Source of the DNA: Streptomyces viridosporus
GTDB lineage: Bacteria > Actinomycetota > Actinomycetes > Streptomycetales > Streptomycetaceae
DNA: 55,293 bases
Reading direction: 5' to 3'
Assembly: GCF_002078235.1 (NCBI RefSeq)
Contig: NZ_MSGP01000117.1
Span: 1-55,293, forward strand
Shown one piece after another: positions 8,815 to 17,441 of the stretch. Below the pieces are notes generated by a model. The model had not been told where the DNA came from and did not search any database. It saw only the letters and a program-made list of their open reading frames with translations. Numbering within the stretch: the first letter of the stretch is position 1; each line of letters starts with the position of its first letter. A program made the translations under genes and the position numbers.

Positions 8815-8988
8815 ATGCTTGGCATAGTGGCCGCGGTGCTGTTCTTCTTCGCTTTTTTGATCAACGCTGCGGACATTGGCACCAACGATGTGTTCTCTTC
8901 GACGAATGTGATGCTACTGGGACTGACCGCCCTGGCCCTGCATGTGGCGGGAATCGGTGCTGGCTGGGCTTCCAGGAGCCGACGCTGA
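8815..8988 (+). CDS. Small hydrophobic membrane protein, 57 aa
   Basis: This short gene starts at the ATG at 8815 after a good ribosome-binding site (GAGAGGAG) and ends with TGA at 8986-8988. The product has two hydrophobic stretches, LGIVAAVLFFFAFLINA and VMLLGLTALALHVAGIGAGW, separated by a polar turn, and ends in a basic SRSRR tail. It is predicted to span the membrane twice. Similar small proteins of unknown function are common in Streptomyces. The base composition is lower in GC than its neighbours, as expected for membrane codons. Confidence 0.7.
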   Translation: MLGIVAAVLFFFAFLINAADIGTNDVFSSTNVMLLGLTALALHVAGIGAGWASRSRR

Positions 8989-9126
8989 CCCTGGACCCCT
9001 CAGTCGGCGGTGCGGCGCGCAAGCCGAGTTCGGTGCTCGGGTGGCGGCAGGCGACCCGCCGGGTGGTCCCATCGGCCCTGCCGCCGGCAGACGGGGGCGA
9101 GTGACGAAAGAACGCCCGCCCACGTT

Positions 9127-9737
9127 TCAGCGGCTGGCGTCTTCGGGGCGTTTCTCGGCCTGGGCGGCAGCCGTGGGCTCCGGCGCGGCGGGGGCGGTAT
9201 AGAAGATCGAGACGCCCTGCTTGGTGCGCTGGACTTGGCTCTTGGCCACGAGTCCTTCGAGCGCGACGCGGACGCCCTTGGTCTTGATGTCGCGCTCGGG
9301 ATGCGCCTGGCCGAGCGCGGCGGAGGTCTCCGCAGCCGAGCGCGGTTCGCTCTGCTGTGCGAGGTGGTGGCGGATGAGGTCGACCAGGGCGGGCCGGGCC
9401 GTCTTCGCGGTGCCTGACGCCTTGGTCGCGGTTTTCCCGGCGGCGGCCTTCCTCGCGGCTCGCTTGCCGGGCTCGGCGGCCGCCGCCTTCCGGGGAGAGG
9501 ACAGGGCGGCACTGTCGGACCCGGCTGCGGGCTTGGCCGGCGCCATGGTGATGCCGAGTACCTGCTGCATGGTCACCAGCACGGTGTGGTCCTGCTCAGG
9601 GCAGTCAACCACTCCTGAAGAGCGGTGATTTCCACCCTGATGCGCTCCTGCTCCTTGATGTTGCGCTCAAGGTCGCCGGTCACCCGAGCACGGTATTGCG
9701 ACGCCAGTTCGGTGGCGGGGGCTGGGTTTGTGGCATG
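9127..9737 (-). pseudogene. Frameshifted conserved Streptomyces protein, winged-helix-like tail
   Basis: The open frame up to 9612 has an Ala/Lys-rich linker (residues about 25-70), a DLIRHHLAQQSEPRSAAE segment, then IKTKGVRVALEGLVAKSQVQ and KQGVSIFYT, resembling a small winged-helix module. Upstream in another minus-strand frame (about 9600-9737) is ELASQYRARVTGDLERN and EQERIRVEITALQEWLTAL, which would be the natural N-terminus. The two parts join if one base is restored near 9600. Either the gene is broken or translation starts late. A fragment of the same family is at 7030-7160. Confidence 0.55.
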
Positions 9738-9876
9738 ACAGGGCCTTTCGTCGGCTCGCCGGTCACGCCGCCGGCCCCTGGGCCGGCTGGCGTGGGGGAC
9801 TCGCCGCGGCGGCCGAGGTCACGGGTGCGCTTCGCGGGTGCAGCGTGACCGCCCGACCTCCTCGAGGAACAACTTG

Positions 9877-10791
9877 TCAGCAGTTATGGGGGAAGCTCAG
9901 CCCCGGAGGCGGCGTGGCGCGCAGTTCCCTCACCAAGGCACGCACAACAGCGGTTCCGGCCAGCTGGGACGTGGTGACGTAGCCGACCTGGCGCGTCGGG
10001 CGCTCGGGGCCGAGATCGACGATCCCGACCGAGTTCGGTGCTCCGGCCAGGGAGAGTGCGGGCATGATCGCCATTCCGTGGCCTCCGCTCACCAGGGAGA
10101 GCACCGCTCCGTCGTCCTCGGCCTCGACGGTCGCCTTCGGGATCCACTCCTGTGCGGCCCACCAGTCGCGGGTGTACGAGCTGCAGTTCTCGGCCCAGTC
10201 GACCAACGGCAGCGAGCGCGGGGCATTGTGTTCCGCCGTGTGCACGAGGGCATACGGTTCCTCGAAGAGCCCGTTCGCGACCAGGCCCGGTGGGAGGGGT
10301 ACGGAACCACCCAGTGTGGCGATGGCTATGTCGGCTTTTCCGTCGGATACCTCACCGGCGCTGCCGCGCCCCACCTCGCGTACGATCCGCACCTGCGGCT
10401 CGACCCCGGGATGCCGGGCGCGCAGCCGTTGAAGGACGGGTGGCAGCAGGTGGAGAGCCGCGCTGCGGAAGGCCACGATCCGCAGTGGCCCCTCCGGCAC
10501 GTCGGGCCGGACCGCGCCGCGCGCCTCGGCGGTGAGGATGTCCAGCAGGCGCAGGATGCGGCGGGCGTATGCCACAGCCTTCTCCCCGGCAGGGGTGGGG
10601 CGGGCGCCGGCACGGCCGCGTTCGAAGAGCACGGCACCGGTCTTGCGCTCGCTGCTGCGAATCGAGTGTGAGACCGCGGACTGAGTCAGCCCCAGCGTTC
10701 CGGCCGCGGCGGAGAAGCCGCCGGTGTCCGCGACCGCCACCAGCACTCGAAGTTCGTGCGGGGCGAGATCGGAGTCGGTTGTGCGGGCCAC
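9877..10791 (-). CDS. LysR-family transcriptional regulator
   Basis: The 304-residue protein has an N-terminal helix-turn-helix (ELRVLVAVADTGGFSAAA, LGLTQSAVSHSIRSSER, residues about 13-50) and a C-terminal periplasmic-binding-like effector domain (for example FRSAALHLLPPVLQRLRARH and GKADIAIATL). LysR proteins usually control a divergent neighbour and themselves. Here the divergent gene is an NADP-dependent oxidoreductase 100 bases away, with a T-N11-A palindrome between them (10811-10825). The effector is unknown. The gene looks complete. Confidence 0.9.
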   Translation of the reverse strand: MARTTDSDLAPHELRVLVAVADTGGFSAAAGTLGLTQSAVSHSIRSSERKTGAVLFERGRAGARPTPAGEKAVAYARRILRLLDILTAEARGAVRPDVPEGPLRIVAFRSAALHLLPPVLQRLRARHPGVEPQVRIVREVGRGSAGEVSDGKADIAIATLGGSVPLPPGLVANGLFEEPYALVHTAEHNAPRSLPLVDWAENCSSYTRDWWAAQEWIPKATVEAEDDGAVLSLVSGGHGMAIMPALSLAGAPNSVGIVDLGPERPTRQVGYVTTSQLAGTAVVRALVRELRATPPPGLSFPHNC

Positions 10792-10810
10792 GGGTCGCTC
10801 ACCTCAATGT

Positions 10811-10825
10811 ATGAGAACTGCTCAT
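10811..10825. promoter_or_regulatory. LysR-type operator (T-N11-A dyad)
   Basis: ATGAG-AACTG-CTCAT is a perfect 5-bp inverted repeat with a 5-base spacer. It fits the T-N11-A rule for LysR regulators (T at 10812, A at 10824). It lies 19 bases from the LysR start, inside the divergent intergenic region shared with the oxidoreductase gene. Confidence 0.65.
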
Positions 10826-10891
10826 GGAACGGGATGTCGCATGAGCCCAACCGGCTGCCCACCGGGCGCATTCCCGCCCTACGGTCCAGTC

Positions 10892-11914
10892 ATGAACCAC
10901 ACCGCGCTCACCGTGCACCAGATCACCCGCCCTCACGGCTTCCCCACCGCCGAGCACTTCACCTTCGTCGAGTCCACGATTCCGGATCCCGCAGCCGGGA
11001 GCGCACTGGTCGAAAACCTCTACTGGTCCGTCGACCCGTATCACCGCGAGATGATGGACGACGTGCCCGGCGGCTTCGCACTCGGCGCCCCGCTGGAGGG
11101 CCGTACCATCGGGCGAGTGATCGCCTCGCGCACGCCCCGGCTGGCCGAGGGCGACATCGTGTTCCACCGGCAGGGCTGGCGCACGCACACGGTGGTCACG
11201 CCTGAGGAGATCCGGCGGTTGCCCCTCTTCGACGGGGTGCCCCTGACCGCACACCTGGGCATCCTCGGTGGCACCGGCCTGACCGCCTATGTGGCTCTGA
11301 CCCGGATCGCCCGGCTCCAGAAGGGTGAGAACCTGTTCGTATCAGCCGCCGCGGGTGGGGTCGGCACGGCCGCCGGGCGGTTCGCACGGCTGCTCGGCGC
11401 CGGCCTGCTCGTGGGCAGCACGGGCTCGGCGGCGAAGGCCGACCATCTCACGCGGGAGGTCGGCTACGACGCGGTCTTCGACTACCACGACGGGCCCGCC
11501 GCCGACCTGCTCGGCAAGGCCGCGCCGGACGGCATCGACGTGTTCGTCGACAACGTCGGCGGTGAGCAACTGGCCGCCGCAGTAGGAACGCTGCGCGAGT
11601 TCGGGCGCATCGTCCGCGTCGGCACGATCAGCCAGTACAACACCCCCCACGCGCCGCTGCCGCGCTTCGACTACGCGGACATCGTGGAGAAGAGCCTTCG
11701 CATGGAGGGGTTCCTGGTCAGCAACTACCGCGAGGTGCAGGAGGAACTGTACGAGTTCGCGGTGCCGCATCTGCAGAGCGGGCGGCTCGCTCTGGACGAG
11801 ACGGTGGTGGACGGGTTCGACCACATCGTGGACGCGTTCCTGGGAATGCTGCGCGGCCGGAACACCGGGAAGATCATCGTGCGGGACCAGACGCAAGCCC
11901 CGTACGTGAGCTGA
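10892..11914 (+). CDS. NADP-dependent MDR-family oxidoreductase
   Basis: This 340-residue zinc-independent medium-chain reductase resembles bacterial leukotriene-B4-dehydrogenase/curcumin-reductase-like enzymes, which reduce alkenal/one double bonds with NADPH. Visible are the Rossmann nucleotide motif SAAAGGVGTAAGRFA (residues about 150-165), LGGTGLTAYVAL before it, and DVFVDNVGGEQL followed by GRIVRVGTISQYN. No catalytic zinc cysteines are present. The ATG at 10892 begins MNHTALTVHQITRPHGFP, the usual N-terminus. The divergent LysR protein probably regulates it. Substrate unknown. Confidence 0.88.
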   Translation: MNHTALTVHQITRPHGFPTAEHFTFVESTIPDPAAGSALVENLYWSVDPYHREMMDDVPGGFALGAPLEGRTIGRVIASRTPRLAEGDIVFHRQGWRTHTVVTPEEIRRLPLFDGVPLTAHLGILGGTGLTAYVALTRIARLQKGENLFVSAAAGGVGTAAGRFARLLGAGLLVGSTGSAAKADHLTREVGYDAVFDYHDGPAADLLGKAAPDGIDVFVDNVGGEQLAAAVGTLREFGRIVRVGTISQYNTPHAPLPRFDYADIVEKSLRMEGFLVSNYREVQEELYEFAVPHLQSGRLALDETVVDGFDHIVDAFLGMLRGRNTGKIIVRDQTQAPYVS

Positions 11915-11939
11915 CCAGGCCGTCTCTTTCGGATCTTGC

Positions 11940-12631
11940 ATGATGACCGGCATGAACACGGAAGTCTGTGACCCAGCCGAGTTGGCCGCCCTCCACGAGA
12001 TCTTTGCGTCCCGTCCCGAGCCGCTGCCGCCAATCGGCTCGGATGCGGTGCGGTCCTTCGAGGCGGAGCACGGCATCGTGCTTCCGGAGCCGTATCGCAC
12101 ATTCGTGGCAGAGGTCTGCGACGGACTGCGCGCGGGACCGCCCTACTACGGCCTGCTGCCCTCGAGCAAACGCCCTCGAACTGGGGCTCGGGCCGCCCCG
12201 AGCGCCTACTTGCCGAACCTTTTCCTCTCACGGCGGCGTGGCTGTGGGAGGCGGAGGGCGACGAGACGGCGCTGTCCGGGCGGGGGTTCGAAGACCGGAT
12301 AGCCTCCGTGTACGACCACGGCTCACTGCTGTTGGGCACCGACGGCTGCGGCATGTACTGGCACCTGATCGTCACCGGTCCGCAGCGCGGTTACGTCTGG
12401 CTGACCGACGAGAACGGCGCGATACCTTTCGGCACCCGGCCGGGTACCTGCCTGATGCCGGGCACGCCCGGTTTCTTGGGGTGGGTGACCCGCTGGGCCC
12501 AGGGCTGCTCCTGGTTCGCGGATGCCCAGCCAATGCCATTCCCGGTGGTGGTGCTGTTCGTTGCGGTCGTCTTCAACCGCGGCCGGATACCAACCGCAGG
12601 GCAACTCACCGATTTGATCATCCCTCGATGA
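11940..12631 (+). pseudogene. SMI1/KNR4 (SUKH) family protein, one frameshift
   Basis: The first frame gives IGSDAVRSFEAEHGIVLPE and PYRTFVAEVCDGLRAGPPYYGL, the SUKH-1 N-terminus. After about 12162 the homology continues in a different frame: GRPERLLAEPFPLTAAWLW, FEDRIASVYDHGSLLLGTDG and CGMYWHLIVTGPQRGYVWL, then the C-terminal end. A single one-base indel accounts for the break. SUKH proteins act as immunity or scaffold proteins in contact-dependent toxin systems. No toxin partner is visible here. A sequencing error is a possible alternative. Confidence 0.75.
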
Positions 12632-12883
12632 GGCCGGAGAGCCATGCGGCGTGAACCCCACTTCAGCCGACGAGCCCGGTCCTGCTGCTCCCAACGGGTC
12701 GCGCGTCCTTGCGAACGTCCGTACCCGGCGGCCAGGGTCGGCAGCAGGGTCTGGCGTCAGGCCGGGGGGTTCATGGCGGTGTGGGCATCGGCTCGGGCAG
12801 CACCCAGGACATGTTCTGATGCCTTCTACGTGCCCCGTGAAGCCACCCAGGGTGTCGGGCACCGGTGAAACGTGTGTGAGCGG

Positions 12884-13246
12884 TCAGGGAGCCAGGGCTT
12901 CGTGGAGGGTGGGGTGGCATTTGATGATGTCGTCGATGCCGACGAGCTGCAGGACCCGCAGGACGGAGTCGGTGGGTGCGGCCAGGCGGAGCCAGCCGCA
13001 GGCCTCGGTGACGGCCCGGTGGGCGGCGATGAGGATGTTGATGCCGCTGGAGTCCATGAAGGTGACCTGACGCATGTCGATCACGATGCGGGGCCGGGCG
13101 GTGTCGGTGACGTCCAGGGCGTGGCGCAGCTGGTCGCCGGTGTGGTGGTCGATCTCCCCGGCCAGGGTCAGCACGCGGATGCCGTCCGTGGTGGTGGTCA
13201 TGACCGACAGTCCGCCGACCTGTTCGGCTTGCCCGGTGTCCGTCAT
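12884..13246 (-). CDS. STAS-domain anti-sigma factor antagonist
   Basis: This protein of about 120 residues has the BldG/SpoIIAA fold: a beta strand with TDGIRVLTLAGEIDHHTGDQ, then RIVIDMRQVTFMDSSGINIL with the phosphorylatable Ser in DSSG, then the closing helix TDSVLRVLQLVGIDDII. Such antagonists bind an anti-sigma kinase when unphosphorylated and so release a sigma factor. A likely kinase partner, an RsbW-like ATPase, is divergently encoded 175 bases away. The ATG at 13246 follows GAGGAA closely; an ATG five codons upstream (13261) is an alternative. The frame stays open far upstream but loses homology. Confidence 0.85.
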   Translation of the reverse strand: MTDTGQAEQVGGLSVMTTTTDGIRVLTLAGEIDHHTGDQLRHALDVTDTARPRIVIDMRQVTFMDSSGINILIAAHRAVTEACGWLRLAAPTDSVLRVLQLVGIDDIIKCHPTLHEALAP

Positions 13247-13420
13247 TCGTTCCTCAGCCATTCGGTGATACTTGCACACCAAGACCTTCGGCCCGAAGTG
13301 CTGCCCTGCACGTCCGGGCGATGCTGCTGTGCCGGTGGGGAGCCGGCGCAGGGGAGTGGAGCGTGTACCGCGCGGGCGCGGGTACGCGCGGGGGTGTGAA
13401 CGGGGCAGCGAAAGCGGGCC

Positions 13421-13903
13421 GTGATGGAACCAGTCCCGGTGAATGAGGACGGCACCGCACCAGACGAGCAGACCATACAGATCACGGTGGCCCTGGAAGG
13501 CGACGGCACGGACATCGCCCACGCCCGCCACCTGGCAGCGCAGTTCCTCACCCGGGTGCAGGCCGAGCACGGCCTGCCGGTCTCGCAGCGCGCCGTGGAC
13601 CTGACCCAGCTGGTGGTCAGCGAACTGGTCACCAACGCCCGCAAGTACGCGCCCGGCCCGGTGCTGCTGGACCTGCGGATCGCCGGGGACCTGGTGGAGG
13701 TGGCGGTGTGGGACTCCGAGCCGGTACTGCCCATCGCCCGGGCCGCGGACGCGGGCCGGGTCGGGCAGCACGGGCTGGAGATCGTGATGGCCGTCGCCCA
13801 GGGCTTCGAGGCGCAGCGGGAGCCGGTCGGCAAACGCATCACCGTTCGCATCGCCCTGCTGGACGACCCCGGCGGTCACATCGCCGGACGGGATCCCGTG
13901 TAG
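13421..13903 (+). CDS. RsbW-like HATPase anti-sigma/serine kinase
   Basis: This 160-residue ATP-binding protein belongs to the small Streptomyces HATPase_c_2 family. The N box SELVTNARKYAPG (residues about 67-79) and the G-box region GRVGQHGLEIVMAVA are clear. The strands LLDLRIAGDLVEVAVWD lie between them. Such proteins phosphorylate STAS antagonists or bind sigma factors. The divergent STAS gene (12884-13246) is an obvious candidate partner. The GTG at 13421 and the ATG at 13424 are equivalent starts with a weak ribosome-binding site. No membrane segment is seen. Confidence 0.85.
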   Translation: MMEPVPVNEDGTAPDEQTIQITVALEGDGTDIAHARHLAAQFLTRVQAEHGLPVSQRAVDLTQLVVSELVTNARKYAPGPVLLDLRIAGDLVEVAVWDSEPVLPIARAADAGRVGQHGLEIVMAVAQGFEAQREPVGKRITVRIALLDDPGGHIAGRDPV

Positions 13904-13968
13904 TGCGGCGCAGAGGCGTGGACGTGAGTCGGTGTCCCCCGGGCATTTTTCTGGTGCGGAGGTAGTTC

Positions 13969-14616
13969 ATGAAACGCATCAGCCCCGAGGGCCTCATCGC
14001 AATTTTGGAGGACGTGGCGGCGTCCTATGCGCCAGGTGAACTCGCCTACTTGGCGTTGACCAGCAAGCCGGAGCTGACGGTGCGGGACCGGCTTGCTTGG
14101 GCGCTTCAGACACGGCTTGCCGGTGCTGTGGTGGCGCGCGAATGGAGGAACACGGTCGGCTGGATCGACCTGGCGGTGCTCGATACAGCGGGGGACTCAC
14201 CGCGGGCTTTGCTGGAGTTGAAGGCGGCCTACACGTTCGACTTCGCAAGGCCCGACAGGCCATCCGCCATCAACTACCGCAACAAAATCATCGCTGATGC
14301 GGAGAAACTGCGCAGTACTGACGCCGTAAGCCATGACATGCAGCTCTACGTGCTGCTGCTGTTGACTCACCCTATGGGCATCCCTTCCGGCGGCACTGCC
14401 ATCAAGTACCGTCCAGGGCTTTCGGCAGCACTGCGCGCCTATGGCCCAGAGCCCCTGCGTCACATGGCCGAGCACAGCGTCCGCGCCCTCCTGTCCTGTC
14501 TCGGTCCGATGCACCAAGGGACCTTGGAGGGCGGCACGGCGTTCGGCGTCCGGGTGACGATCGACTACTGGCTCATCGGGCCCCTGGCGACTGGCTGCCC
14601 AGAACCGGGCGCTTGA
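13969..14616 (+). CDS. Hypothetical protein, possible PD-(D/E)XK nuclease fold
   Basis: The product has 215 residues from an ATG with a strong ribosome-binding site (GGAGGT, five bases away). The middle reads GWIDLAVLDTAGDSPRALLE followed by LKAAYTFDF. An Asp in one strand and Glu-x-Lys in the next is the arrangement of PD-(D/E)XK nucleases, so a nuclease-like fold is plausible. The upstream EWRNTVGWID could be the preceding strand. Downstream are helical parts such as KIIADAEKLRSTDAVSHD. I do not recognise a named family. It follows the HATPase gene in the same direction by 66 bases, which may be coincidental. Confidence 0.65.
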   Translation: MKRISPEGLIAILEDVAASYAPGELAYLALTSKPELTVRDRLAWALQTRLAGAVVAREWRNTVGWIDLAVLDTAGDSPRALLELKAAYTFDFARPDRPSAINYRNKIIADAEKLRSTDAVSHDMQLYVLLLLTHPMGIPSGGTAIKYRPGLSAALRAYGPEPLRHMAEHSVRALLSCLGPMHQGTLEGGTAFGVRVTIDYWLIGPLATGCPEPGA

Positions 14617-15190
14617 GGAGTGCGACTCAATCCGGCGCGGGAGGACCCCAGCTCGCCCGGTGCGACTCGACCGCAACCCTGGCGATCATTCTCCCTGAAG
14701 CTCAATTTCTGGGTTGTTCTGGACACTGGCTGGTCGAAGTCGTCGGCTGGGTACAGGAGGAACTGGCCCAGCGACACTCCCTGACGCTCGGCCCGACTCG
14801 CCACCGAATCGACCCGGAGCACGGGCCGGTGGAGGGGAACCCGCAGCAGTACCGGACGTCACTGCCGGCGGTCCAGGCTGCGCAACGGAGGACTGCGCAC
14901 TGCGCAGCACGCGTCACGACACTGCGCAGCGCGCGACCGCGCCGAGTCGTGACGGTTCTTGGTCCCGGCGCCAAAGGCCGGTGTCCTGTAGCTGCGCAAT
15001 CGCCTGCCCGGCACCGTGAGGCCGGGCAGGTCGGAACACCCCGCGCTGGCGGGGAGGACGTCGGCTGCCACCGCACCTCGACGCCCCGGGGCACCCCGGA
15101 CAGCCCCTCGGGCCCGCTGACCGCCAGGCTCTCCACCGCCTCCCTGGGTAACGCCACTTTTCCGGCAGCCCGAAGCCGAGGCTGCGCCGC
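14617..15190. other. Gene-poor stretch
   Basis: About 570 bases with no convincing gene. Minus-strand frames give short, partly plausible peptides (for example SLGQFLLYPADDFDQPVS near 14750), but none extends or matches a family I know. Confidence 0.4.
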
Positions 15191-15194
15191 ACGG

Positions 15195-15760
15195 CCCTGG
15201 CCAGGTCGGGCGTTGCGGGCGTCATGTGCGAGGGCGCGGTCGAACTCGATGAGGGCCTCCTCGTCCCGGTCGGAGTAGCAGAGGCGCCGGCCGTGGTAGG
15301 TGTGGGCCCAGCTTCTGGCCGTCGTGCCGAGTCGGCCGTGGGCAAGCAGAGCAGCGAGGCAGGCAAGGATGGGCTCGTCATCGGCGAGAGCGTCCCGCAA
15401 GCGTGTGGACCAGGTGAGCAGGGCGGCGTCCGCGGTGTCCTGGGCGGCTTGTTCCACGGTCTCGATCCACTGCCGCAGCACCGCGGTGTCCTGGCCCGCG
15501 GCATGCACCACCTGTTCAAGAGCGGAAGTCAGATGCGTTGTCGGATGCGCGCACAGCCGGCGGTACGTCTCATCCAGACGGTGTCGGCACCATTCAGCGT
15601 TTTCCCACCGCTTGGCCTCGGGAGCCGTTCCTCGACCGCAGCACGCCAGGCGGCATGCGTGTCTGCCAACCGCAGATGCGCCGAAGCCCAGCTTTGGGGA
15701 GAGTGGGTGCGCTGCTGCCGGACCAGGCTGGCGCGCACCACCGCGTGGTAGTGCTTGAAG
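15195..15760 (-). pseudogene. Broken helical, TPR-like protein
   Basis: Two minus-strand frames give continuous, protein-like sequence if joined near 15640. The upstream frame has QSWASAHLRLADTHAAWRAA; the other has CRHRLDETYRRLCAHPTTHL, AALLTWSTRLRDALADDEPI and then RRLCYSDRDEEALIEFDRAL, which looks like a TPR helix pair. The start is not clear and the sequence downstream of about 15195 loses meaning. I infer a frameshifted gene of unknown function; it may be part of the same regulator neighbourhood as 15865-16740. Confidence 0.35.
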
Positions 15761-15864
15761 CCCGAGACCGCTCCCCGTGTTCGGCTGCGCGCCTTGCGTG
15801 CCGTGCCCGGGGGGTCATCCGGCCCGTCCCGGCCGCCACCGGTACGCCCGAGGTGCGGGGCGGA

Positions 15865-16740
15865 TTACGCCGCCAGCACCTCGCGCAGCCCGCGCACGGC
15901 GTGCTCCTGGTGATGCTGGGTTGGGATGGAGCGGGACAGGTCCAGTGCCCGGCGGTGGACGAGCTCGGTGCGGTAGGCGTCCGGGAGGCCGGACAGGACG
16001 GCGACGGTGCGCCGGCACGCCTCTTGGGTGTCGCCGTCGTGACGGGCGCAGGCGGCCGCGTCGATGGCCAGCAGGGAGCGGGTCATGGTGCTGGTCGGCG
16101 CGGACAGCTCGAGCGCCCGCTGCTGGCTCTCGCGAGCCCGCCGGGTATCGCCGAGCGCGGTGAGTGCGTGGCTGAGGTGGACGTGGTGCTTCTGCTCGCC
16201 GTGGGTGAGCCAGGTGTCGGCCCGCGCGTCGGCGTCGAGTCGCTCCATAAACGTGTCGGCGGCCGCAAGCGCCTGGCGAGCCTGTTCGGGCTGGCGAGAC
16301 AGTGCGTAGGCTCGGGCGGCGACAGCGGCAGCCAACGTCGCCGCGGCGGTCGGCCGGGATCCGGCGAGTTGGCGGGCCTGCTCGGCAAGGACGGCTGCGG
16401 CCTGTGGGGCACCGTAGTTGAGTGGCACCATCGCCTCCCGGGCCAGCACCCATGCGTGCAGCTGTGGGTCGCCAGACTCCTTCGCGGCCGTGGACGCAGT
16501 GACGAACCAGGCACGGGCCTCCTTCCGCGCTCCGAGGTCGTGCAGCATGATGGCCGCCATTCCGGCCATCTGCCCGGCTGCGCGGCACACCCGCACCCGC
16601 GTGGACACCGGTTGCGGGCTGTCGAGGTAGGGTTGAAGATCGGCGAAGTCGACCACCAGGTCCGCCAGGGCCCGGGTCGGCGGCTGTCCGTGGTAGCCGT
16701 AGCCGTATGCCTCGGCAGCCGCTTCCAGCTCGTGCGACTG
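15865..16740 (-). pseudogene. 5'-truncated TPR portion of XRE-type Streptomyces regulator
   Basis: The frame from 16740 downwards reads HELEAAAEAYGYGYHGQPPT, LVVDFADLQPYLDSPQPVST, VCRAAGQMAGMAAIMLHDLG and several alternating helices (ARQALAAADTFMERLDADAR, HHVHLSHALTALGDTRRARE). This matches the TPR C-terminal two thirds of a widespread Streptomyces helix-turn-helix regulator. The N-terminal HTH is missing; at 16740 the sequence switches abruptly to a methyltransferase on the opposite strand. It could still be translated from the ATG at 16656, but without DNA binding. Confidence 0.65.
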
Positions 16741-16742
16741 GC

Positions 16743-17383
16743 TCCTGCTGGGACTGCTGGCCGCCCGGCTGCGGCCCGGTCAGGTCCTCGTGGACGCCGG
16801 CTGCGGCACCGGAGGCGTCGGGTTGTGGCTTGCCCGTGCCCTGGATGCCCACCTGCACGGCTTCGACATTTCACTCGTCGCCGCCGCGCAGGCCACCGCC
16901 CGCAGCAGCCGCTTCGTCCCCGCCGGCCGGGCCGCCTTCCGCGTCGCCACCCTGGACGACACCGGCCTGCCCGACCGCAGCGCGCACGGCGCGGTGTGCG
17001 TGGACGCCCTCGCCCTCGCGACGGACCGGACGGCCGCAATGCGCGAACTCGGCCGCATCCTGGCACCCGGCGCCCGCCTGATCCTCACCCAGGCCCTGCG
17101 CAAGGGCGCCGCCCCTCGGTGGGAGGAGCAGGCCCGCGCCGCCGGGCTCGTCGTGGAACACGTCGACGAGCGGCCCGCCGAACCGGCGATGTGGGCACGG
17201 CTCTACCGGCTGTGGATCGACCACGCCGACGAGCTGCGACGCGAGCTGGGCGACGACCAGGCGCACAACATGCTGCACGAGGCACACCGGATGCTCCCCG
17301 CGCTCCCCGGACGCCGCGCGGTCCTGCTGACCCTGCACCGCCCCCGACGGAACCGGCGGCCCCCGGGGCAGCCGATACGATGA
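16743..17383 (+). pseudogene. 5'-truncated SAM-dependent methyltransferase
   Basis: Class I methyltransferase sequence begins abruptly after the junction: CDWLLLGLLAARLRPGQVL, then SAM motif I VLVDAGCGTGGVGLW, motif II-like ALDAHLHGFDIS, LDDTGLPDRSAHGAVCVDAL, and RELGRILAPGARLILTQAL. It ends near the overlapping start of gpsA. The usual N-terminal 50-70 residues before motif I are missing. A GTG at 16790 could start translation just inside motif I, but the lid region would be lost. Function is therefore doubtful. Confidence 0.7.
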
Positions 17384-17441
17384 CCCGGCCCGGTCCGCAT
17401 CCCGCCGGCGACCGGCCCGCGACCAGCGAGAGGACCCCGCA

